Below, in pieces: positions 57,101 to 64,000 of a DNA stretch of 64,000 nucleotides. The stretch comes from Rubripirellula lacrimiformis (GTDB lineage: Bacteria > Planctomycetota > Planctomycetia > Pirellulales > Pirellulaceae), in contig NZ_CP036525.1 in the NCBI RefSeq assembly GCF_007741535.1, positions 3,410,001-3,474,000 of the forward strand, written 5' to 3'. Numbering within the stretch: the stretch's first letter is position 1; every line of letters starts with the position of its first letter. Made by a program: the position numbers and the translations under genes. Under the pieces are notes generated by a model. The model had not been told where the DNA came from. It saw only the letters and a list, made by a program, of their open reading frames with translations, and made no database searches.

Positions 57101-58979
57101 CCCCGATTCCTCAACGTCATCAATCTGAAAGCCTCGAACCGAATCAATCAATACTTGAGAGGCAAATGATCCGTCTCCTGCGTTATCAGTGACCACGCGA
57201 ATTTTTCGCGCATGCGGGTGAAGGCTGACGTAGTTGTCGATGTGTCTCGCACTTTTTGCTAACAGTGCGTCTCCAATTCCTTGGTCGTTTGAAGACAAAC
57301 TCAAAACCTGACTTACCAATGACAACGCACGTGCGGGATCTGGCCAATCAACGGGCAACGCAGCCGTCCAAAGAAAGTCAAGGCATCCGCTGGTCAGTCG
57401 TACCGCTCCGTCAATGGCGGTCGTAAGCATAGGGCAACCTGTTGGTTCGATCAGCTCAAATGAATCCAGGTCAATGTTGGCCTTGCGTTCGGACACGGCA
57501 CTGGACGAACGACTTATTTCATCAATTAGGTCCGTCGTTGTCTGCAGATACGTACGGAACCAGGCGACACGAAGCGGGTGAAGCGGTGACGTCAGAGACG
57601 CCGAGATCGTCCGGCCGTCGCATCGAAGAGCAATTAAGCCCGTGTCGATCGACAATGCAAGTTGACGTTCGGAGGTATCAGCGTCGCCAATCCAGTTGAG
57701 GTAGGCGTCGACGTATGCATCGGCGGAGGCCAGTAAGTCATCGCTCCAGTGGGCGGTTGCGATCCAACGCCGTGGACCTTGGTTCCTAAGCTGCCCCCAA
57801 AAGTGCTGTCGTGCTGCTTGAAAACGTTTTCCGGCGGTTGTCTTCACAGAAGTTTCATGGTCTCGGAGCCCTTGAATCGACAAGGTTTCTCCAGCAATCG
57901 CATCGACCTCCCAGATGCCAAGCAGATTCGGGTGGTCAAGTGTTCGGCTTTCAATTTCTTTCAGCATTGGACTTAGCGAAATCCGGATCCGATCACCCGA
58001 ATTCAAGCTCAACGTGAACACATTTTCTCCTGTTCCTGACCATTGAAACGCGGTCTCTGCGAGAGCCACATCCTCTCGTTCAACGGCAAGTCGAAGCTTC
58101 GCAAGTGGAATGTCGCGATTCGACTTCACCGACTTACTGGCTTCCACCTCGGTACCCGCCTCGTCATCGGACGGTCTTAATTGAATTTCTTCGCTTATGG
58201 CTTCGTAAGGTTTGTCATCATCATTTGCCAGTTCCGCTCCCGATTCAGAAAGCGCGGTTAGTCGCACTTGAACCACAATGGACGAGGTGTCCTCGGGCCA
58301 ATCAACGGTCGACAGTTTGATCGTCGATCGTTTGACGGTTCCTTTTACCTTTTTGACCGGTAGTGCAACGTCCGGGCTTTCGGATGTCGCATAGAAGTCC
58401 AATGACGGAATCATTTCGATTCGCCATTTATCCAGTCCCTCGGGGCTCTTAGGGTCGGATTCCCAGCGAACTTGTATTTCCCCCTTGTGGCCAACCACGG
58501 CAAATGGCTGCGCGCCGATTTCAGTCTGAAGCAGTTTGCTCCACTTTTGAACCTTTCCTTCTGAATCCAACCAAGGCGTGAAGGCGAGTTTTCGCAGCTG
58601 CGAACGACTGCGAGAAATCAAATCCCAATTGGAGAAGAAGTACGAAGCGTCATCTTTCTCAGCAATCGCATGCATCCAAGACCGCCAATCGCTCAGTTGA
58701 TGACGATCGAGCAACGACTCTATGTCACGTCGTCGCAGTCCAGCTTGTACGCCCACCTCATCGAGACGGTCGGAAAGTGAAGAATACGACTTGACCGGTC
58801 TGGCGATCTCTTTTGCCGCCCGGGCATTCGCCAGTAGGCGTTCAACTTCGAATCCAGCGTCGGGGATCAATCCGATGCGATGGCAATGCGTCGCGGCCGC
58901 TGAACGCTGACTATCCGCACAGGCGATCGTGGCACAATAGGTTGCTCGATCTTCTTCACTGATGCCTGGCAGTTTGCTC
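54158..58979 (-). pseudogene. Giant HerA-type ATPase, C-terminal part, cut by IS66
   Basis: This is the larger part of a 1748-residue gene that starts at 62009 and is interrupted by the IS66 at 58980-61576. A PD-(D/E)xK-like motif (RCDLLLVRPSSQNEIEFELI then EVKGRT) lies near residue 1085 of the restored protein. The C-terminal 350 residues are a HerA/FtsK-type motor: Walker A GIPGQGKS near 1435, VLDFHGEF, VLDEAHRLAKD near 1636, VVASQDVRDFHDQVLSNAG. Size and layout recall DptH and other giant HerA-type defence proteins. The local frame begins at an internal ATG (58870), so a C-terminal 1570-residue protein could still be made if transcription reaches it. Both IS sides fit in frame with one GTTTGCTC copy removed. 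Confidence 0.9.
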
Positions 58980-59020
58980 GTAACCGTCCACCAGTGCCAT
59001 TAAGCGTTGCGGGTTGACGG

Positions 59021-60781
59021 TTACTTTTTGATTCGTCGACGGCGAGCGCGGCGGATTCGTTTGCGATCGGCGGCTTGTCGGCGTTCGTCTTGGCGATACT
59101 CGCGGATGGATTCCGGGTGCGATTCTCGCCATGTGTGGGGAGACATCGCGGCCCAGTTGGTTTCGCCGACAAGTGCTCGACGCAGGACGTCTTCCAGGTA
59201 CGCGTGAACGTCCAGGTCGTTTCGAATCGCTGTTCCGATGATTGTCATCAGGTTGGCGGCTCGTTCACCTGCCGACAACGAGCCTTTGAACAGCCAGTTC
59301 TTTCGCCCCGTCGCGACACGTTTCATTAACTGCTCGCAGTCGTTGTTGTCGATCGGGATCCCAGCGTCGTCGATGAAGCGACCCAGCGCCTCCCGGTGAC
59401 GACAGATGTACGCGGCCGCTTGCCCGAGATTGCTTTTGGGAAGCACCTTCGGCGAACTCATCTGATCGCTGGCCAAGTACTCGTCGATCTGCCCAAGCAC
59501 ATGACTCGACAAGCTTCGGCGTCTGGCAAGTCGCTCCGCGTCACCCAACTCTTTGATTTGATCTTCGATGTCGTAGAGCATGCGGATCAGTGATTCCAGC
59601 TTGGCGACTTGGATCGGGAATGCGCTGCGGCACTCGTCGACCTTGCGGCGCGCATGCGCCCAGCACGCCGCCAACGTGATTCGCGAATCGCTGCGCACAC
59701 CGATCTTTTGAAAGCCCGACCAGCAGTCTCCGATAAGTGTTCCTTCATAATCCCCCAGTACGTCGTCCGGACCGTCGCGGTGGCGACTGACAGTGAAGTC
59801 GAACGCCACCACTGGAAGGCGTGAAGCGTAGTAGCCCCAGAAGTTCGCTCTGATACTCGGCTTTCCCGAATCGATCGCCTTGGCGAAGACCTCGCTGATC
59901 CGCTCACCGCGAGGATGGTTCGACAAGTCCGGCATCGTTCTTGGCGTGATCAGCACGACGCCGGTATCGTCACAGCCAACGCAGGTGTCTGTTTTAAGAA
60001 GCGATCGCAGGTGCTCAGCCAACGGACGCAGCGTGAACTCCACGGCCGTTTCGATATTCGCCAGCGTGCTGCGACTGGGCGTCCAACCGCTGCCGGCGAA
60101 CAAGTCCTGCTGGCGGTAAAACGGCAAGTGATAAAAGTATTTCCAGGCCACCACTTCCACGCCGACCGAGGTGTCAAAGCGGTCACCTTGGACGAGTCCG
60201 GTCGGACGCTCGGGACTGGTGATGCCTTGGTTCTGATTGGCTGGGTGAACGTACTTGGCGTATTTATTGACCCGCACGCGAAGCTCGGGCCGAATCCACT
60301 CGAGCGTTTCGACTTCGTCATAGCCGATCAGCTTGAGACCCTCGCGCCTGTCTTCGGGTAGGTCGATGATCCGCTCGATGCGAGGCAAGTGTTCGGGGAA
60401 CTTGCGGTCGTTTTTGATGAGAGATTTGGACTTGCGTTTCTTCTGTTCTTCTTCGGCATCTTCGATGACTTGCTCGGCTTCACGGACGGCTTCTTCGAGC
60501 GCGCTGACCACTTCGGGCGTGGCTTCGTCGCCGAGATCTAGAAAGAGCTGGCCTTCGCCATCGGTGCGGCGTTCACTTCGCCGGCCAAAGAGTTGCTGAA
60601 GTAGCTTGTCGACTCGGAGCTGCAGGTCAACGTTTTCCGACTCGAGTTTGTCGTTGTGATTCTTCAACTCGAGAACCGAGTGGGCTTGCTGCTCGACTTG
60701 CGATTGCAAGCTCGCGACCAACCTCTGAAGATCTTTCACATCGCTGGGGAACTGATCGTCGGTAAGTTGCTTTGTATCCAT
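59021..60781 (-). CDS. tnpC: IS66 transposase TnpC, copy 3
   Basis: A 586-residue DDE transposase with an N-terminal coiled coil (about 20-75) and catalytic segments CVGCDDTGVVLI, IGDCWSGFQ and DNNDCEQLMKRVATGRKNW. It is related to but distinct from copies 1 and 2 (for example MDTKQLTDDQF at the start). It appears intact. Confidence 0.95.
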   Translation of the reverse strand: MDTKQLTDDQFPSDVKDLQRLVASLQSQVEQQAHSVLELKNHNDKLESENVDLQLRVDKLLQQLFGRRSERRTDGEGQLFLDLGDEATPEVVSALEEAVREAEQVIEDAEEEQKKRKSKSLIKNDRKFPEHLPRIERIIDLPEDRREGLKLIGYDEVETLEWIRPELRVRVNKYAKYVHPANQNQGITSPERPTGLVQGDRFDTSVGVEVVAWKYFYHLPFYRQQDLFAGSGWTPSRSTLANIETAVEFTLRPLAEHLRSLLKTDTCVGCDDTGVVLITPRTMPDLSNHPRGERISEVFAKAIDSGKPSIRANFWGYYASRLPVVAFDFTVSRHRDGPDDVLGDYEGTLIGDCWSGFQKIGVRSDSRITLAACWAHARRKVDECRSAFPIQVAKLESLIRMLYDIEDQIKELGDAERLARRRSLSSHVLGQIDEYLASDQMSSPKVLPKSNLGQAAAYICRHREALGRFIDDAGIPIDNNDCEQLMKRVATGRKNWLFKGSLSAGERAANLMTIIGTAIRNDLDVHAYLEDVLRRALVGETNWAAMSPHTWRESHPESIREYRQDERRQAADRKRIRRARRRRIKK

Positions 60782-60821
60782 GATGTGTGATTGTACGCAT
60801 CATGGATGCAAATGGTTTGGC

Positions 60822-61175
60822 TCAAGCGGCTTTCATTCGCTTACGTCTTGTCTTGGCGGATTTCAGTGACACGCCCGCGATCCACATGGCCAGTTCCACC
60901 GAATCGATCGTGACATGCGATTGGTCACCTTGCGGCTTTGGCAGCTCGACGGTGCCTTGCTCGAGTCGTCGATACCACAGCGTCAGCCCGCCGGTTTCCC
61001 ACCAGAGAGCTTTGATGCGATCCCGCTTGCGATTAACGAACAGGAACAACGCTCCGCCGGTGACGTTGTGACCGAGCGATGCGGTGACGATGCCGGTCAG
61101 TCCGTCGAACCCCTTTCGGAAGTCGACCGGCGTGGTGCAGAGATAGATGGGAGTGCTGGTGGGCAGGCCGATCAT
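60822..61175 (-). CDS. tnpB: IS66 accessory protein TnpB, copy 3
   Basis: A 117-residue IS66 Orf2 protein (IYLCTTPVDFRKGFDGLTGI, RKRDRIKALWWETGGLTLWY). It overlaps tnpA by 4 bases. About four in five residues match copy 1 by eye. Confidence 0.95.
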   Translation of the reverse strand: MIGLPTSTPIYLCTTPVDFRKGFDGLTGIVTASLGHNVTGGALFLFVNRKRDRIKALWWETGGLTLWYRRLEQGTVELPKPQGDQSHVTIDSVELAMWIAGVSLKSAKTRRKRMKAA

Positions 61176-61495
61176 GACCGCACCGACGTGGGGCCCGTCG
61201 CCTCGAACCGGATACGAACGCCGCCGGGGAGCTCAACGGACATCATGGTAACGGTTTCTGTCGGCGGGCTCAGTTCTGCTTGCCGGTTTGGGGGCAGACT
61301 GACAGGGATGAACCGGGGGAGCGACGGCGATGATGACGGGGTGTCGGCTTGCAGCATGCGACGCCACCGATAAAAGGAGGCGGGTGAGAAACCTTCGGCA
61401 GCACAGAACTGGGCAACGGTTTGGCTGCTCTGCTGAAATCGATCGATCCGATCGATCCAGGATCGGCGAGTGGCGGCGTGGGAACGGTCAGTCAT
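61172..61495 (-). CDS. tnpA: IS66 accessory protein TnpA, copy 3
   Basis: A 107-residue HTH protein (TVAQFCAAEGFSPASFYRWR, then VELPGGVRIRFEA). The ATG at 61495 is preferred over a GTG at 61501 because of the taggag ribosome site at the right distance. The family role is as for the other TnpA proteins: helping TnpC at the element ends. Confidence 0.9.
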   Translation of the reverse strand: MTDRSHAATRRSWIDRIDRFQQSSQTVAQFCAAEGFSPASFYRWRRMLQADTPSSSPSLPRFIPVSLPPNRQAELSPPTETVTMMSVELPGGVRIRFEATGPTSVRS

Positions 61496-61576
61496 CGGCA
61501 CGAGCTCCTAGTCACGAGAGAACACAAAGCTCCAACGCTAACCCACGCGCCTACAACGGTTCTGGTGTACGGTTAC

Positions 61577-62009
61577 GTTTGCTCAACCGAAGCGCCTTCG
61601 AGACGTATTGGCGGACATCTTCATCGAGTTCCTTTATTAGCTCCTGTTGAGACGCAAGCCAGTACTTGTCCAGGTCGAATACTGCAAATGCATTGCGTAA
61701 TGAACTTGCGGTCGAATCGGTCAGGCCAGCAGGCACCAATAGAATGAATGCCTGCGGTTTCCGATTACGAAGTTCGATCGCTCTTTCTGTATTCAGCTCC
61801 GATGTCGAAAGATCCTCTTTGCTCTTGCTGGTCAGTACATAGCATCGATCCATTTCGACGTACTGGATGATGCATTCACATAGAAATCGAGCGATAGGAT
61901 CGTCAAGATGGTCGACACGAAGGCAGTGACCTTGCTCTCGCTGAGTGATCTCGTTGGAAAGCTTTTTGGCCAGCCGTCGAAAGATGAGTTGTGTACCGGA
62001 ATCAATCAT
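61577..62009 (-). pseudogene. Giant HerA-type ATPase, N-terminal 144 codons
   Basis: The start MIDSGTQLIFRRLAKKLSNE overlaps the preceding gene by 4 bases (ATGA). The segment DHLDDPIARFLCECIIQYVE, RCYVLTSKSKEDLSTSELNT and KPQAFILLVPAGLTDSTASS is an N-terminal domain I do not recognise. It runs into the IS66 at 61576, where the frame stops after a few IS codons. 433 bases here plus 4814 on the other side (54158-58971, one target copy removed) give 5247 bases, exactly 1749 codons including the stop. The joined frame reads RLSKLPGISEEDRATYCATI. Confidence 0.9.
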
Positions 62010-63676
62010 GCGGTGGTGCCCTCAGCTGCTTTCCTGCCTAGAGAAACGGTGAGGTTCTGGACGTTGAAATCGTCAGACAGCCCTCGGAAGAATCCGGTTT
62101 GACGCAGCCGACGCTTGAAGGCGTTAAAGTTTTCGGCCGTCGCCGCACGGCTGCTCGTCGACTCCATCTCTCTGGGAGGCCGATCAATCAGAATGCCAAA
62201 TCGCTGATGCATCCAAGTCAGGAATTCATCTAGTCGGATGCTGCCGACTGGCTGAGCCTCATTAATATTGGTCCGGTGACGATCGACAGCATTCAGATAC
62301 ACGAGCGTGCGCAACAACTCGTCCGTCAAAACATATCGCCAATTTCGGGGGCCCTGAGTGTTGCCGAGCAACAGACCATAGGGGCGGTTGAGGCCGCCAA
62401 CTCCCTTGTACCATTGCGTGTAAGCTTGCACACCTTTGGTTCGTTGTGAGTTGCAAAGAATCGCGTTCAGCGCAGAGATCGGTCCGTCACGCGAGATGAG
62501 TTCCTGTAGATCAACTCTTGCTTGCTCGCGTTCAGCCTCTCCGGACAAATCGCTTTGGGTCTCGATCAAGATTGACTCCAACTCGATCTCTGCTCGGCCT
62601 TGAATGTCACTCGACTGTTCTGCTGCTAGAAGTGCCTCGAGATACTGCGAAACGGGTGTTTCGGCGTCGTGCGGAATCAACTGCTTAAGAGTATCTGAAC
62701 GTTCTCGCATCCGATGCAGCGTAAACAGCCGAAGATTGTCGCGAAAGAACCTTCCCGTCGACTCTAGGTCACGTTCTACACACGACCGGGCGAGTGAATC
62801 ACTTTGGCTGGTTCGATCCCCCGTCACATCGACATAAACTTCGGGGTAATATTCATCGCCTTCTGGCATCTTGCCTGTCTGGCAAAGGGAAGACACATTC
62901 CCCATCAAGCGAAGGCTATAGGTGAGCAAATCCAAATTGATCGTTGCCATCAGCATTCGGCTTACGAATGCTGGGGGCAAAAGTTGACGATATCCACGTA
63001 AAATCAATGCAATGTTTTGGCCAGCCTGTTTCGCTTGGTCCGGCAAACAGGGCCTGGGTTCACCCAATTCCTGATTGCTAATCGCCCCCGTTTCAAATTC
63101 TTCTAATACGCGAAGCGTTAGCAGGGTGTGGATATCTACTTCCGTGACGTCATCATAGTGGCCTTCGTAAGGAGGCGTGTCTTGCATCTGCAGCCCCGCG
63201 CCAAAAACGTCTTTTAGCCACTGTTGCAGATTCAATCGCCGCTCGTTCAGGGTTCCGCCGAGCCCGCAATTGCACATTGACGAGTACAGAAAACGTGGCA
63301 CATTTCGCTGTCGACTGGAGGGTTTCGGCATTCCCGTTTTGTAGGTGAGCAGAGTGTTGGGACTTACGAACTCTAGTTTTTCCCGGGTCTTTCCTCGTCC
63401 GGCTCGGCCCACTGTCAATGACACCGCGCGAACCCATTGCTCCAAGAGTGCTTTGTCGTCGCCTGAAAACCCCTCGATGCTTGAATTCTTAGCTAGTCCG
63501 TCAACGTAGCTGGCGATCGACCGGCTTTCGTTTTTCCCAGACGTTCGGTTTCGGCCGCGTGTGACCACAAGATTGAAAAGCGTGGGCAGAAGTCGTTCGA
63601 CATCAAAGTCATTCATCTCAATCGACAATAACAGGTCAAACTTCGTTCTCCGAAGCTGTTTTGGAATTTTAAACAT
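62006..63676 (-). CDS. Unrecognised 556-aa protein upstream of the giant HerA-type ATPase
   Basis: A soluble protein beginning MFKIPKQLRRTKFDLLLSIE. It has an Arg/Gly-rich loop (VVTRGRNRTSGKNESRSIAS), two nearby cysteines (SSMCNCGLGG near 145) and a C-terminal segment with SIRLDEFLTWMHQRFGILID resembling a winged helix. No enzymatic motif is clear. Its position directly before a giant HerA-type ATPase, with a 4-base overlap, recalls DptG before DptH, or MAD7 before MAD8 in methylation-associated defence. I could not confirm either match. Confidence 0.78.
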   Translation of the reverse strand: MFKIPKQLRRTKFDLLLSIEMNDFDVERLLPTLFNLVVTRGRNRTSGKNESRSIASYVDGLAKNSSIEGFSGDDKALLEQWVRAVSLTVGRAGRGKTREKLEFVSPNTLLTYKTGMPKPSSRQRNVPRFLYSSMCNCGLGGTLNERRLNLQQWLKDVFGAGLQMQDTPPYEGHYDDVTEVDIHTLLTLRVLEEFETGAISNQELGEPRPCLPDQAKQAGQNIALILRGYRQLLPPAFVSRMLMATINLDLLTYSLRLMGNVSSLCQTGKMPEGDEYYPEVYVDVTGDRTSQSDSLARSCVERDLESTGRFFRDNLRLFTLHRMRERSDTLKQLIPHDAETPVSQYLEALLAAEQSSDIQGRAEIELESILIETQSDLSGEAEREQARVDLQELISRDGPISALNAILCNSQRTKGVQAYTQWYKGVGGLNRPYGLLLGNTQGPRNWRYVLTDELLRTLVYLNAVDRHRTNINEAQPVGSIRLDEFLTWMHQRFGILIDRPPREMESTSSRAATAENFNAFKRRLRQTGFFRGLSDDFNVQNLTVSLGRKAAEGTTA

Positions 63677-64000
63677 GGCTGATGATCGCCTCCTCCTGAC
63701 GCATGATCTTGCCTTCGCAAGACGTTACCAGACTCCGATCACCACCCGACGTCACCAGAACGACCTGGTGGGTTGGCGATGTCAACAGTTGTGCACGCAA
63801 CCTTTGGAAATCCATCAACAGAGATTGGTGTTCCGCCGCATCGGGCGTGGTCCCATCCGCTGCACGCATAAGCAGTTCAAACATTTGTAAACCGATAGTC
63901 ATCTCAGGCCAACCACTCACATGTCGGAGAATGAAGTGATCCGGGAGGTAATTCAAAAAGCGATTTGACGTTGTAGGTTGAATGAGTTCAAAAGCGTCCG
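63669..64000 (-). CDS. Partial gene at the window edge, first visible gene of the operon
   Basis: The frame is open to the window end, so the N-terminus lies beyond 64000. The visible C-terminal part reads FELIQPTTSNRFLNYLPDHF and then FQRLRAQLLTSPTHQVVLVT and ends EEAIISHV. It overlaps the 556-aa gene by 8 bases, which places it in the same operon. No domain can be named from 110 residues. A start inside the window (TTG at 63956) is possible but unlikely, because coding continues upstream without a stop. Confidence 0.65.
   Translation of the reverse strand, partial: DAFELIQPTTSNRFLNYLPDHFILRHVSGWPEMTIGLQMFELLMRAADGTTPDAAEHQSLLMDFQRLRAQLLTSPTHQVVLVTSGGDRSLVTSCEGKIMRQEEAIISHV

Larger units (their letters stand above)
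58980..61576 (-). mobile_element. IS66-family insertion sequence, copy 3 (2597 bp)
   Basis: The ends are gtaaccgtccacc (58980) and ggtgtacggttac (ending 61576), a near-perfect inverted repeat shared with copies 1 and 2. A perfect direct 8-bp duplication GTTTGCTC flanks it (58972-58979 and 61577-61584). Its three proteins clearly differ from copies 1 and 2, so it is a separate IS66 species. It splits the giant HerA-type gene. Confidence 0.97.

Noticed and set aside
54158-63676. Dnd/Dpt phosphorothioation system
   Set aside because: The giant HerA-type protein is DptH-like in size, but no DndC/D/E sulphur-modification gene is in the window, and the McrB-like, DUF2357 and Hsp70-like genes do not belong to it.

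Overview
The window looks like a chromosomal segment of a planctomycete, probably Pirellulaceae (Rhodopirellula-like). Three things suggest this. There is a giant exported multidomain protein with an N-terminal LEPR-xLL-type motif (LESLEQRQLMAG). There is a short membrane protein beginning with an NPYRSP motif of the kind common in this phylum. The core genes (HU, FliM, ProA) are GC-rich. The call rests on protein features read by eye, not on a database search.

Bases 1-9.7 kb are ordinary chromosome: the giant protein (495-5408), an HU-like DNA-binding protein, six tandem copies of a 42-46 bp repeat, fliM, proA and a tRNA-Leu(GAG). The tRNA is the likely integration site of a genomic island. 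A tyrosine recombinase gene ends 19 bp past its 3' end, followed by a P4-type primase-helicase, an excisionase-like protein and a second small protein. No second attachment site was found by eye, so the island may run past the window.

The rest is accessory DNA with three defence-like gene sets. (1) 18.4-32.6 kb, minus strand: a type III restriction-modification locus (PLD/SNF2 helicase, GxxExxY protein, DUF4391 protein, Mod, AlbA_2/ATPase protein, Res) followed by a SIR2-HerA pair. (2) 32.7-41.8 kb, plus strand: XRE regulator, small membrane protein, unrecognised 435-aa protein, PLD-fold protein, SNF2 helicase, small protein, GIY-YIG/DUF4357 protein and NPYRSP protein. (3) 46.7-64.0 kb, minus strand: a tightly overlapped operon of a partial gene, an unrecognised 556-aa protein, a 1748-aa HerA-type ATPase with an internal nuclease-like motif, a membrane-anchored coiled-coil protein, a membrane-anchored coiled-coil McrB-like ATPase, a DUF2357 (McrC-like) protein and an Hsp70-fold protein. 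I do not recognise sets 2 and 3 as described systems.

The island has been broken up by IS66 elements. Two near-identical 2708-bp copies (15719-18426 and 43645-46352) lie in opposite orientation. Their flanking 8-bp repeats and two split reading frames (herA, and a fossil group II intron reverse transcriptase) show that the 25.2 kb between them has been inverted. This leaves herA without its last 52 codons, which now sit 26 kb away. A third, different IS66 (58980-61576) interrupts the giant HerA-type gene and is flanked by a perfect 8-bp duplication. The res gene has a one-base frameshift. Set 1 (Res, HerA) and set 3 (giant ATPase) therefore look disabled here, while set 2 looks intact.
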